In this document: piece after piece, positions 15,981-24,698 of the stretch
Layout of the letters: each line of letters begins with the position of its first letter
Numbering within the stretch: the first letter of the stretch is position 1
Source: Oscillospiraceae bacterium
GTDB lineage: Bacteria > Bacillota > Clostridia > Lachnospirales > Lachnospiraceae
Assembly (NCBI GenBank): GCA_021771715.1
Contig: JAETOO010000003.1
Coordinates: 183,848 to 247,847 of the forward strand
DNA: 64,000 bases
Reading direction: 5' to 3'
Position numbers and translations under genes: made by a program
The notes under the pieces: model-generated
The model's input: the letters and a program-made list of their open reading frames with translations, nothing else
Databases searched by the model: none
Told to the model about the DNA's origin: nothing

Positions 15981-16877
15981 ATGCAGGCAAAATACATTAC
16001 ACCGGCTGTGACGATGTTCTGTGAGGACGGCACAGTCAACTATGAGGAGACCGGAAAGGTCTACGAGCATCTGATCAGGGGGAAGGTAGACGGAATCCTG
16101 GTGCTGGGGAGCATCGGCGAATTTTTTGCGCTGACGCTGGAGCAGAAGAAGGAGCTGATCCGCTTTGCGGTGGAGAAGGTGGCGCACCGCGTGAAGCTGC
16201 TGATCGGCACGACGAGCATGGTGTTCGACGAGATCATCGAACTCTCGCGCTTTGCGAAGGAGGCGGGCGCGGACAGCGTGATCATCCTTCCGCCGTACTA
16301 TTTCCCGATCAGCGACGCGGGCATTGAGACGTATTTCGGGCGGATCGCCGAGGCGCTGCCGGATCAGGAGCTCTACATCTACAACTTCCCGGACCGCACG
16401 GGCTACGACATCGCGCCGCAGGTGATGGCGCATCTGGCAGAGCGGTACGCGAATATCAAGGGCTGCAAGGACACGCAGTCCGGCATGGATCACACGCGCG
16501 AGGTGATCCGTCAGGTCAAGGCCGTGCGGCCGGACTTCGAGGTATACTCCGGCTTTGACGACAACTTTGCGCACAACGTGCTCGCGGGCGGAGACGGATG
16601 CATTGCGGGGCTCTCGAACGTGTTCCCGGAGCTGACGCACGGCTGGGTGGAAGCGTTTGCGCGCGAGGATCTGCAGGCGGTGCAGGAGCTGCAGCAGAAG
16701 ATTGACACGCTGATGGGGCTCTACCAGGTGGGGAAACCGTTTGTCCCGTACATCAAGGCGGCGATGGAGGAGCGCGGGATCGTGAACGGCTCCGCAGCAT
16801 CCTTCCCGTTCCCCGAGGTGACGCCAGAGGACCGCGAGGCGATCCGTGCGGTGTTCGGAAAGGCAGGGGTTCTGTGA
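15981..16877 (+). CDS. DHDPS/NanA-family aldolase (keto-deoxy sugar acid aldolase likely)
   Basis: 298 residues, a class I TIM-barrel lyase. The GSIGEFFALT motif binds the keto-acid carboxylate, Tyr134 in YNFPDRTG is the proton relay, and Lys163 in GCKDT is the Schiff-base lysine. The family covers dihydrodipicolinate synthase, N-acetylneuraminate lyase and 2-keto-3-deoxy-pentonate or gluconate aldolases. Position right after an IlvD/Edd dehydratase favours cleavage of a 2-keto-3-deoxy sugar acid to pyruvate plus an aldehyde. The stop overlaps the next ATG by one base, so translation is coupled. AGAAGGAAG lies before the ATG. Confidence 0.82.
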   Translation: MQAKYITPAVTMFCEDGTVNYEETGKVYEHLIRGKVDGILVLGSIGEFFALTLEQKKELIRFAVEKVAHRVKLLIGTTSMVFDEIIELSRFAKEAGADSVIILPPYYFPISDAGIETYFGRIAEALPDQELYIYNFPDRTGYDIAPQVMAHLAERYANIKGCKDTQSGMDHTREVIRQVKAVRPDFEVYSGFDDNFAHNVLAGGDGCIAGLSNVFPELTHGWVEAFAREDLQAVQELQQKIDTLMGLYQVGKPFVPYIKAAMEERGIVNGSAASFPFPEVTPEDREAIRAVFGKAGVL

Positions 16878-18052
16878 TGGAGGCGAGGACAAAGATACGC
16901 GTCCGGGAGCTGCTTGACGAGGCGATCGCGGACGGCGTGACGATGGGAGCGAGCGTCAGCGTCCGGCAGGGCGGATGCGAGATCTTCTATGAGGCGAGAG
17001 GCTACGCCGACCGCGAGAAAAAGAAACCGATCGAGCGGGATACGATCTTCCGGCTGTACTCGATGTCGAAGCCGGTCACGGCTGCCGCGGCGATGATTCT
17101 GGTCGAGCGCGGTGTGATTGACCTGGCGCAGCCGGTAGCGGACTTCCTGCCGGGCTTCCGGGAGCTGACGGTGGACTGTGACGGCGTGATCGAGAAGACG
17201 GACGTCCCGGTGACGGTGCTGCAGCTGATGAATATGACCTCGGGCCTGAGCTACGGCGGCGAGGCGACGCTCTCGGAGCGGATGACGTCCGCGTACATCG
17301 ACGAGTGCGTGGCGCGGCTGCACACGGACCATCCGGTGACGACGGTGGAGCTGGCGAACCATCTCGGGACGCTGCCGCTTCTGTTTGTGCCGGACACCTC
17401 CTGGCGGTACGGGCTGTCCGCGGACGTGCTCGGGGCGGTGATCGAGGTGGCCTCGGGCATGCGGTTCGGCGAGTTTCTGCAGAAGGAGCTGTTTGACCGT
17501 CTGGGCATGGCGGACACGGGCTTCTGGGTGCCAAAGAGCAAGCAAGATCGGCTGGCGTGCGCGTATGAGTCGGTCGGCGACGGCACGATGATCCCGTACA
17601 CGGGGGACAACCTCGCGGTGCAGAATACGATGGCCGAGCCTCCGGCGTATGAGGCGGGCGGCGCCGGCCTTGTCTCGACGCTCCCGGACTACGCGCGGTT
17701 CACACAGATGCTGCTTGACGGCGGGATGCTCGACGGGATCCGGGTCCTTAGTGAGACGAGCGTGCGCTTCCTGACCTCGGGCCGGCTGACCGATGTGCAG
17801 CAGAGGGAGTTCCGCAAATGGGTCGGCCTCGAGGGCTTTTCGTACTCGCATCTGATGCGCGTCATGCAGGAGCCGGGGATGGCGAACCTGATCGGCTGCA
17901 CCGGGGAGTACGGCTGGGACGGCTGGCTCGGCTGCTATTTTACGAATATCCCACAGAAGGATATGACAATTTTGCTGATGCAGCAGAAAAAAGATGCCGG
18001 AACGATCCCGATGACACGGAAGATCCGGAATGTGATCCTGGCCGGACAGTAA
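16877..18052 (+). CDS. Serine hydrolase, beta-lactamase class C / EstB-like
   Basis: 391 residues without a signal peptide. Ser62-Met-Ser-Lys65 (in FRLYSMSKPVT) is the SxxK nucleophile motif; the second motif is probably in SWRYGLSADVLG, typical of the esterase-like group. The C-terminal half (GGAGLVSTLPDYARF, EYGWDGWLGCYF) is also typical. Most such enzymes are esterases or peptidases rather than resistance enzymes. It overlaps the aldolase stop by one base and so belongs to the sugar-acid operon; removing an ester from an imported compound would fit but is speculation. Ends 48 bp before the ACT gene. Confidence 0.8.
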   Translation: MEARTKIRVRELLDEAIADGVTMGASVSVRQGGCEIFYEARGYADREKKKPIERDTIFRLYSMSKPVTAAAAMILVERGVIDLAQPVADFLPGFRELTVDCDGVIEKTDVPVTVLQLMNMTSGLSYGGEATLSERMTSAYIDECVARLHTDHPVTTVELANHLGTLPLLFVPDTSWRYGLSADVLGAVIEVASGMRFGEFLQKELFDRLGMADTGFWVPKSKQDRLACAYESVGDGTMIPYTGDNLAVQNTMAEPPAYEAGGAGLVSTLPDYARFTQMLLDGGMLDGIRVLSETSVRFLTSGRLTDVQQREFRKWVGLEGFSYSHLMRVMQEPGMANLIGCTGEYGWDGWLGCYFTNIPQKDMTILLMQQKKDAGTIPMTRKIRNVILAGQ

Positions 18053-18100
18053 CGGATCCGGTTGACAAAAAAGAGTATCAGGACAGAGGAGAATGAAAAA

Positions 18101-18502
18101 ATGATCAGACAGCTTTCCGTATTCGTGGAAAATAAACCGGGGAGCTTCCGCCAGGTGATGGCGGAGCTCCACAGAGAGAAAATTGAGGTGTACGCGTTTT
18201 GCTCCGTGGATTCGCCGGAGTTCGGGATCCTGCGGCTCATCGTAGAGCAGCCCGGGAGGGCCGAGGAGCTGCTCGTCGCGGCCGGCTTTATGGTGAAGAA
18301 CTACGATGTGATCGCCGTGAAGACCGACCGGGAGCGGACGATGGAGGACCTGCTCGGCGCGTGCCATGAGAGCAACATCAGCATCAATTACATGTACTCT
18401 TCTTTTGGAAGCGGGGACGGGAATCCGACGGCTGTCTTCCACTGTGAGTATGTCGAGGAAACGGAGTCAATGCTGCGCGCGCGCGGATTTGTGTGCATTT
18501 GA
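18101..18502 (+). CDS. Tandem ACT-domain protein
   Basis: 133 residues made of two ACT folds: IRQLSVFVENKPGSFRQVMA... (residues 1-68) and a second copy from about 70 (YDVIAVKTD...FVCI). ACT domains bind amino acids or similar small molecules. The length fits stand-alone ACT proteins of Clostridia. ATG at 18101 sits 9 bases after GAGGAG; the TTG at 18062 is in frame but lacks a site. It is the last gene of the dehydratase/aldolase operon and is followed by a terminator, suggesting a sensor role for that pathway. Confidence 0.78.
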   Translation: MIRQLSVFVENKPGSFRQVMAELHREKIEVYAFCSVDSPEFGILRLIVEQPGRAEELLVAAGFMVKNYDVIAVKTDRERTMEDLLGACHESNISINYMYSSFGSGDGNPTAVFHCEYVEETESMLRARGFVCI

Positions 18503-18565
18503 TTGGCGCGGGCAGTGGGTCGGTGGCATGTGCTTGCATCGGCAGGAAGCGAAAGGAAACAGACT

Positions 18566-18614
18566 GGCGGCTGTCGCATACACTGGATGGTGGACGCGGC
18601 AGCCGCCGTTTTTG
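18566..18614 (+). terminator. Intrinsic terminator of the dehydratase operon
   Basis: GGCGGCTG (18566-18573) pairs with CAGCCGCC (18600-18607) around a 26-base loop, then GTTTTTG. It lies 13 bp before the next start. Confidence 0.6.
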
Positions 18615-18626
18615 GGGGATGATACG

Positions 18627-19547
18627 ATGCTGCATATTAAAAATCTAAATGAAGGTCTTGAGATTTTCAAGACACTTGGCTCCGATGTGCGGATGCGGAT
18701 CGTCGAGCTCCTCTCGGAGCAGGGCGAGATGAACATGAATGAGATCGCCGCCGCGCTCGAGCTGACGAACGGTGCGCTGACCGCGCACATCCGCAGGCTG
18801 GAGGAGTGCGGGATTATCTCGACCGTGACAGAGTGCACGGGCCACGGCAACCAGAAGCTCTGCAGTATCAAGACGGACCAGATTCTGCTGGACGGGCGCA
18901 CGGAGGAGCCGCGGGAGATCAAGGTGTACAACACGGAGGTGCGGATCGGACACTTCAGCGATTACGAGGTGTCGCCTCCCTGCGGGCTGTGCAGCGTCTA
19001 CCGCCAGATCGGAGAGGAGAATGATCCGCGCTTTTTCGACCACACGGAGCGGCTGGAGGCAGGTCTGCTCTGGTTCTCGAAGGGATATGTGGAGTACCGG
19101 ATCCCGAAGCGGATCCCGGAGAAGCAGCGGATTACCCAGGTGACGTTCTATTTTGAGATCTCCTCTGACCAGGCGGGGGAGTCGGAGAGCTGTCAGTCGG
19201 ATATCGTCTTTTTGCTGAACGGGAAAAAGATCGGGAGCTGGCTGACGCCGCCGGAGTTCCGCTGGGATAAGGGGATTTACACGCCGCGCTGGTGGAGCCT
19301 GAAGGAGCGGCGGTCCGGCCTGCAGACGATGATCGTCGTGACGCGCTACGGGACCTACCTGGACGGCCTGAAGATCTCGGATGCGAATCTGAACGACGTC
19401 GACATCGACGGGCAGGAGGACATGCGGCTGTGCTTCTACTCCGGGGAGAAGCGGGGCCACAACGGCGGGATCGTGCTGTATGGCTCCGGGTTCGGCAGCT
19501 ACAACCAGGACATTCACGTGCGGGTGCACTACACGAATGAGTCGTGA
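18627..19547 (+). CDS. HTH regulator fused to a beta-sandwich-like domain (paralog 1)
   Basis: 306 residues. Residues 1-75 are an ArsR-type winged helix: FKTLGSDVRMRIVELL, MNEIAAALELTNGALTAHI and a wing with HGNQKLC. The next ~200 residues are strand-rich with aromatic pairs (WFSKGYVEYRIP, VTFYFEISS, YTPRWWSLKERR, GFGSYNQDIHVRVHY), like a jelly-roll or carbohydrate-binding fold. A close paralog lies at 20818-21750 on the other side of the GH43 gene. I infer a sugar-sensing repressor for the surrounding arabinan genes. The ATG at 18627 is chosen because the paralog starts at the same place; the longer frame upstream crosses a terminator. Confidence 0.72.
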   Translation: MLHIKNLNEGLEIFKTLGSDVRMRIVELLSEQGEMNMNEIAAALELTNGALTAHIRRLEECGIISTVTECTGHGNQKLCSIKTDQILLDGRTEEPREIKVYNTEVRIGHFSDYEVSPPCGLCSVYRQIGEENDPRFFDHTERLEAGLLWFSKGYVEYRIPKRIPEKQRITQVTFYFEISSDQAGESESCQSDIVFLLNGKKIGSWLTPPEFRWDKGIYTPRWWSLKERRSGLQTMIVVTRYGTYLDGLKISDANLNDVDIDGQEDMRLCFYSGEKRGHNGGIVLYGSGFGSYNQDIHVRVHYTNES

Positions 19548-19569
19548 GAATGAAAATGAAAAAAAGGGA

Positions 19570-19597
19570 TTGCAAATCACAGAAATCCGGATATAAT
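19570..19597 (+). promoter_or_regulatory. Promoter for the GH43 gene
   Basis: TTGCAA (19570-19575), 16-bp spacer, TATAAT (19592-19597), about 165 bp before the GH43 start. A GTAAAATACTTTA element lies just downstream at 19610-19622. Confidence 0.65.
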
Positions 19598-19762
19598 ATA
19601 TAGATATACGTAAAATACTTTAGGAATATGTAAAGAATAGGCTGCGCTATGCCCGCACGCGGATGCGCGTTTTGCACCGGACGGCCGCTGTTTGGCGGAA
19701 GGGGTCCGGCGGTCCGCATCATGATCATGGGCTGCAGCGAATTTGCAGGGAGGGAAACAACG

Positions 19763-20722
19763 ATGAGTAAGTCTACTGATCTGAGCTATAATAAACCGTG
19801 GATTCTGCAGCGCGCAGATCCGTATGTCTACCGCCACACGGACGGAATGTACTATTTTACCGCCTCGCTGCCGGAGTACAACGGCATCGCACTGCGCCGC
19901 TCCGAGACGATCGACGGGCTGCGCGAGGCCGAGGAGACGATGGTCTGGAGAAAGCATGACAAGGGCATCATGAGCGTACATATCTGGGCGCCGGAGCTGC
20001 ACTACCTCGACGGCAAGTGGTACATCTACTTCGCGGGCGGGGATATCGACGACGTGTGGGAGATCCGCCCGTACGTGCTCGAGTGCGCCGACGAGGATCC
20101 GATCACGGGCACCTGGGTGGAGAAGGGCATGATGCAGGCGAGCGACGGCGACCCGTACTCCTTTGTCGACTTCTCGCTGGACGCGACGGTCTTCGAGCAC
20201 CGCGGCGAGCACTACTATGTGTGGGCGGAGAAGGTGAGCGTGGGCCAGAAGATTTCGAACCTCTACATCGCGAAGATGGAGAGCCCGTACAAGCTCAAGA
20301 CGGCACAGGTGCTTCTGACCTCCCCGACGTACGACTGGGAGAGAGTGGGCTTCTGGGTGGATGAGGGACCGTCTGTGATCAAGCACGGCGGCAAGATCTA
20401 TCTGACGTTCTCCGCGAGCGAGACCGGCATCGACTACTGCATGGGGATGCTGACGGCAGACGAGGACGCGGATCTGCTCGACCCGTACGCGTGGAAGAAG
20501 TCGCGCTACCCGGTTCTTCGCTCCGACCCCAAGCGCGGTGTCTACGGCCCGGGCCACAACTGCTTCGTGAAGTCGGAGGACGGGAAGGATCTGATGATCT
20601 ACCACGCCCGGACCGAGGCTGAGATCGTCGGCAACCCGCTGTACAACCCGAACCGCCATGCGATGATCATGGAGATCAAGTGGGACGAGAACGGGGCGCC
20701 GATCTTCTCCTACGAGTCTTAG
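19763..20722 (+). CDS. GH43-family glycosidase (arabinosidase/xylosidase type)
   Basis: 319 residues forming a five-bladed propeller. Candidate catalytic residues: Asp19 in RADPYVY (base), Asp140 in SLDATVF (modulator), Glu201 in DEGPSVIKHGG (acid). No signal peptide, so it acts on imported oligosaccharides. WAPELHYLDGKWYIYFA is a typical GH43 segment. The ATG at 19763 follows GGGAGGG; the frame is open upstream without a site. It is flanked by two paralogous HTH regulators and lies before an ABC importer and two GH51 genes, so arabinofuranosidase activity is the likeliest. Ends with a strong terminator. Confidence 0.85.
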   Translation: MSKSTDLSYNKPWILQRADPYVYRHTDGMYYFTASLPEYNGIALRRSETIDGLREAEETMVWRKHDKGIMSVHIWAPELHYLDGKWYIYFAGGDIDDVWEIRPYVLECADEDPITGTWVEKGMMQASDGDPYSFVDFSLDATVFEHRGEHYYVWAEKVSVGQKISNLYIAKMESPYKLKTAQVLLTSPTYDWERVGFWVDEGPSVIKHGGKIYLTFSASETGIDYCMGMLTADEDADLLDPYAWKKSRYPVLRSDPKRGVYGPGHNCFVKSEDGKDLMIYHARTEAEIVGNPLYNPNRHAMIMEIKWDENGAPIFSYES

Positions 20723-20744
20723 TGCTTTCACGCAATCACTATGA

Positions 20745-20772
20745 GAGGGTGCTGCAGCACCCTCTTGTTTTG
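20745..20772 (+). terminator. Intrinsic terminator after GH43
   Basis: A 20-nt palindrome GAGGGTGCTG/CAGCACCCTC followed by TTGTTTTG, placed between the convergent GH43 and regulator genes. Confidence 0.8.
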
Positions 20773-20817
20773 TCTTGACCGTGTATTTGACACCTTATTC
20801 CCGTCTGATATTCGTAT

Positions 20818-21750
20818 TCACGCCTCGAGATCATTTCGGATCGGGCTGTACTGCACCCGGAACTCTATATCCTGATTGTAGTTTCCGAATCCGCGGCCGA
20901 AGACCGTGAGGCCGCCGATGTGCTTTGCGGTGTCCGGCACCTCCATGCGGAAAAAGAGCTTGTCGCGGTAGTCGAGCTGGAGCTGGTTGATGCTGACGTT
21001 CGAGATCCGCACATTGTCCATAAATACGCCGTTCCCGTTGATGACGAGCGTCTTGAGCAGCCCGTACTGGTTCCAGTTGGCGAACCACCACGGCGGCGTG
21101 AACAGCCCCGGCGTGTCGGCGAAGTCGCCCGGGCTCGTCCAGGCGCCGATGAAAGTGTTGTTCAGATAAAAATGGATATCGGAGGGCCAGAAATCGTTGC
21201 TGCCGGGGGCCTCGGAGGAGAGCTCCGCGGAGATCGAGATCTGGTCGATTTTGCTGCGGTAGGGGATGATGCAGGGAATCAAATACTCCACATAGCCCTT
21301 GGCGAACCAGAGGATATCCGCCTCAAAATGCTTCTGGTGCGAGAAATAGCGCGCGTCGTCGACCTCGCCGATCACCGCCTCCTGCGTCGAGATTCCGCAG
21401 GTCGGGTAGACCTCGTAGGAGGAGTACTGTCCGACGCGCAGGTAGGAGCTGAACTCATTGTTGGACTTGGCGCCGCGGTTGAGGACGAAGAGAATCTTGT
21501 CCAGGTGCGGCTCGCACAGCTTCTGGTTGCCGTGGACGCTGGAGTCCGAGTTGATCCGGATCAGGTCGGTCGCCTCGAGCTTGCGGATGTGGTTGGTCAG
21601 CGCGCCGTTCGTGATGGCGAGGCGGTCCGCGAGCTCATTCATGCTCATTTTCCCGTTTTCGAGGAGCAGATTCAGGATCGCGATGCGGATGTCTGAGCCG
21701 AGCGCCTTGAAGACCTCCAGCTCCTCCGAAAGATTTTTTATGTAGCGCAT
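20818..21750 (-). CDS. HTH regulator fused to a beta-sandwich-like domain (paralog 2)
   Basis: 310 residues, collinear with the protein at 18627-19547. The HTH part is nearly the same (FKALGSDIRIAILNLL, ITNGALTNHIRKLEA, HGNQKLC) and the C-terminal part keeps WFAKGYVEYLIP, TPPWWFANWN and GFGNYNQDIEFRVQY. GGGAG lies before the ATG. It is convergent with GH43 and divergent from the ABC importer operon. The paralogs probably arose by duplication and may answer to different sugars or control the two sides separately. DNA binding is a safe inference; the ligand is unknown. Confidence 0.72.
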   Translation of the reverse strand: MRYIKNLSEELEVFKALGSDIRIAILNLLLENGKMSMNELADRLAITNGALTNHIRKLEATDLIRINSDSSVHGNQKLCEPHLDKILFVLNRGAKSNNEFSSYLRVGQYSSYEVYPTCGISTQEAVIGEVDDARYFSHQKHFEADILWFAKGYVEYLIPCIIPYRSKIDQISISAELSSEAPGSNDFWPSDIHFYLNNTFIGAWTSPGDFADTPGLFTPPWWFANWNQYGLLKTLVINGNGVFMDNVRISNVSINQLQLDYRDKLFFRMEVPDTAKHIGGLTVFGRGFGNYNQDIEFRVQYSPIRNDLEA

Positions 21751-22281
21751 ATGCAGTCACTCCCGGTTGTGAGGACCCTCTTTCTGAGGCGGCAGAGCGG
21801 GAATTCGCAGTGCCGCACCGTTCCGCGGCCGTGTGTCAGGGCGAAAAGACGGCCTGGCGGAGCCGAAAAAGAGGGCAGTTTAGAGAAAGGTAAACAACGG
21901 TTGCACGCCGGATTCCAAAAAACACGGAGAATCCAATGATCTGCAGATCAGTGTACATCAAAATGCCAAAAAAAGCAATGCGGATTTTAGAACCGCCTAA
22001 ACAAAAAAGAGAGAGTTTTAGGCAAAATTAAAATCGAAAACGCTCGTTTAAACACCTTGCACAAAAAGCAGGGTAGGAAAAGGGCGAATACGAAAGAAAT
22101 TTTGGTGAATTATAGATAAGAGTAAAATAATTTAATTTGTAATTGACAATGGCGGAAATCCGTTGTATATTATGACTATAACTCGAAGCAAAAAAAAAAA
22201 AAGTGTACAAGGTGCACAAATTCCCGTACAAGTTCAGGCGGGAGACCAATGTGCGTCTGTACCAAAAAAGGAGGATCTTTC
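21751..22281. other. Regulatory region upstream of the first sugar importer
   Basis: 531 bp without a supported gene. It holds an inverted repeat GCCTAAAC/GTTTTAGGC (about 21995-22022), a GTAAAATAATTTA element (22122-22134) also found near the GH43 promoter, the promoter below, a run of 13 A, and a leader with repeated GTACAAG/GCACAA words (22202-22235). Confidence 0.55.
22143..22171 (+). promoter_or_regulatory. Promoter of the first sugar ABC importer
   Basis: TTGACA (22143-22148), 17-bp spacer, TATATT (22166-22171). The transcript would carry a leader of about 100 nt before the binding-protein ATG. Confidence 0.75.
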
Positions 22282-23628
22282 ATGAAAAAGAAATGGCTCA
22301 CAATGCTGCTTGCTGCTTCTATGGTAGCGTCAATGGGCACATCGGTTGCTTTCGCTGAGGAGGAGACCGAGGGACCGTCCGCTGTTACGACAGTAGGCCC
22401 GGACGAGGGAACACACTTTGAGCTGTGGTCATTCGTAGACCTGCACAACAATTTCTATGCGAACATGGTCAACGAGTGGAACGAGGCGAACCCGGACAAG
22501 CAGGTACAGATCACATTCAGTACCTATCCGTACGGTGAGATGCACAACAAGCTCATGATGTCCCTGCAGGCTGGCAGCGGCGCTCCGGATATCTGTGATA
22601 TCGAGATCGGCCAGTTCCCGAACTACATCGGCGATGACTGCCCGCTGTATCCGCTGACCGACGCGATGGCTCCGTATGCGGACACGATGGTTGAGGCTCG
22701 TATGAACGTTTACTCCAAGGCTGACGGCACCAGAATCGGTGTTCCGACGCACGTAGGCGCGTTCGTAATGTACTGGAACGCAGCGATCTTTGAGGAGTAC
22801 GGCCTGGATTACAAGTCTGTAAAGACCTGGGATGACTATACCGCTCTTGGCGAGCAGCTCAAGGAAGCATCCAACGGCGAGGTGTTCCTGACCTCTGTAG
22901 ATACCGGCGGAGTTGACTGGATGTCCCTGGCTATGGCTGAGTACGGCGAGGACTGGACCGGCGGACCGGACGGAGAGCCGAACGTACAGCTTGATTCCGT
23001 ACAGAAGATGCTGACGATGCAGCAGGAGTGGCTGAACAATGGTATCGCGATGATCTCCACAGACGGCCACACCGATACAGACGGCTGCCGCGCTACGATC
23101 CTCGATGGCAAGATCGCTTCCTTCCCGAAGGCAATGTGGTACATGAGCCGCTTCAAGGATTACATGCCGGATGAGGCTGGCAAGTGGGATATCACGACCT
23201 GCCCGGTATTCGAGGATGGCCAGAAGTGCTCCTTCGGTGCAGGCGGAACCGGTACGGTTGTAACGAACCAGTGTGAGAATCCGGAGCTTGCGGCTGAGTG
23301 GCTGACATGGGCGAAGTGCTCTGAGGCTGGCCAGAGACACATCTGGAACGACCTTGGATTTGACGTCTGCAACACCGCTTTCTGGTCGGATGAGGAGTTC
23401 GCATATGACGAGTCCAATATCTACAACACCTACTTCCGTGTAAAGCCGTACGAGGTTCTGAACCAGCTGGCTGAGGCGGATGCGATCGGTACCGTATATA
23501 CGACGACGATTTCTCCGACCATCAACGACTATATGTGCACGACCGCTCTGAACGAGATCCTTGAGGACGGCAGAGATGTGGCTGAGGTTCTTCAGGAGGC
23601 TCAGGACGTAGTGGATATGGAGATGTAA
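22282..23628 (+). CDS. Sugar ABC transporter substrate-binding protein
   Basis: 448 residues. A signal peptide (KKK, hydrophobic core, cleavage probably after AFA at residue 25) leads to a family 1 solute-binding fold: FELWSFVDLHNNFYANMVNEW, SGAPDICDIEIGQF, RIGVPTHVGAFVMYWNAAIF. There is no lipobox cysteine, which is unusual for a Gram-positive binding protein; retention must be by another route or inefficient cleavage. AGGAGG is 7 bases before the ATG. It heads an operon with two permeases and, after a gap, the GH51 genes, so arabino-oligosaccharides are the likely ligand. No ATPase is encoded; a shared MsmX-type ATPase is expected. Confidence 0.88.
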   Translation: MKKKWLTMLLAASMVASMGTSVAFAEEETEGPSAVTTVGPDEGTHFELWSFVDLHNNFYANMVNEWNEANPDKQVQITFSTYPYGEMHNKLMMSLQAGSGAPDICDIEIGQFPNYIGDDCPLYPLTDAMAPYADTMVEARMNVYSKADGTRIGVPTHVGAFVMYWNAAIFEEYGLDYKSVKTWDDYTALGEQLKEASNGEVFLTSVDTGGVDWMSLAMAEYGEDWTGGPDGEPNVQLDSVQKMLTMQQEWLNNGIAMISTDGHTDTDGCRATILDGKIASFPKAMWYMSRFKDYMPDEAGKWDITTCPVFEDGQKCSFGAGGTGTVVTNQCENPELAAEWLTWAKCSEAGQRHIWNDLGFDVCNTAFWSDEEFAYDESNIYNTYFRVKPYEVLNQLAEADAIGTVYTTTISPTINDYMCTTALNEILEDGRDVAEVLQEAQDVVDMEM

Positions 23629-23667
23629 TCCGTCACCGCAAGAGTTTAAGTAAACAGGAAATGGATG

Positions 23668-23706
23668 GGGAGGCCTGGGAATCGCATTCCCGGGTCTCCC
23701 TTTTTT
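23668..23706 (+). terminator. Intra-operon terminator between binding protein and permease
   Basis: GGGAGGCCTGGGAAT pairs with ATTCCCGGGTCTCCC around CGC, then TTTTTT. It would cut most transcripts after the binding-protein gene and let few reach the permeases. Confidence 0.85.
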
Positions 23707-23785
23707 ATGAGGGCGGAGCGCGGCGCCGGCCGTTTGGCAGCTGCGCTGCGCGCCCGATAGGTTGAAAAGAAAGGAGGAATACACT

Positions 23786-24694
23786 TTGAATAAGGCAAAA
23801 AAGCTACTGTATTCCCAGAAAATTGCACCGTATGTATTCGTGCTTCCGTTCATCCTCAGCCTTCTGATCTTCTGGCTGTATCCGCTGGTGACCGGTATCA
23901 CGATGAGCTTCCAGGATGTCACGTTTGGCGGTAAGGCGTGGATCGGCACCGCTCATTACGCAAAGCTGGCAGGGGATAAGTTCTTCAAGATCGCCGTTCT
24001 CAACAGTGTGGAGTACATGGCTCTGACGCTGCTTCTGATGGTTCCGATCCCGATGCTGCTCGCAGTGCTGATGGAGAGCCGTCTGACGAAGGCGAGAGGC
24101 GTCTGGAAGGTGATCATGTACGTCCCGGCCCTGACCTCCGTTGTTATCTCCGGTCTTCTGTTCCGTCTGATGTTCTCCGAGGGCGTGAACGGACAGATGA
24201 ACGTGATCATGGCTGCATTTGGCAAGCCGGCTCAGGCATGGCTGAAGTCGAAGGGCACCGGCTGGTGCGCGCTGCTTCTGCTGTGTGTGTGGAGATGGAC
24301 CGGTGTCAACATGCTGTACTACGTAGCAGGCCTGAAGGCGATCGACACCTCCCTGTATGAGTCGGGCGATATCGACGGCGCGAACGGCTGGCAGAAGTTT
24401 CGCTACATCACGATCCCGCTGTTAAAGCCGACGACCGTGTACGTCATCACGATCTCCGTCTTCGCAGGTCTGTCCATGTTCCTGGAGTCGTTCATGATCT
24501 GGAACGGCAACTCCTCGCCGAAGAATATCGGTCTGACAATCGTAGGATACCTGTACAAGCGCGGTATCGAGAAGAACGACATGGGCTATGCGTGTGCGGT
24601 AGGTGTGATCCTGATGGTGATCGCGCTGGCAATCAATTTCGCACAGCTCTTAGCGACCGGTACGTTCAGCTTGAAGAAGAAGAAGGGGGAGTAG
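23786..24694 (+). CDS. Sugar ABC transporter permease (MalF/UgpA type)
   Basis: 302 residues, six predicted membrane helices. The EAA loop that docks the ATPase is SGDIDGANGWQKFRYITIPLL. A TTG at 23786, 8 bases after AAAGGAGG, is the most likely start; the TTG at 23762 has no site. It pairs with the next gene to form the channel for sugars delivered by the binding protein. It lies after a terminator, so its level should be lower than that of the binding protein. Confidence 0.85.
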   Translation: MNKAKKLLYSQKIAPYVFVLPFILSLLIFWLYPLVTGITMSFQDVTFGGKAWIGTAHYAKLAGDKFFKIAVLNSVEYMALTLLLMVPIPMLLAVLMESRLTKARGVWKVIMYVPALTSVVISGLLFRLMFSEGVNGQMNVIMAAFGKPAQAWLKSKGTGWCALLLLCVWRWTGVNMLYYVAGLKAIDTSLYESGDIDGANGWQKFRYITIPLLKPTTVYVITISVFAGLSMFLESFMIWNGNSSPKNIGLTIVGYLYKRGIEKNDMGYACAVGVILMVIALAINFAQLLATGTFSLKKKKGE

Positions 24695-24698
24695 TGAC

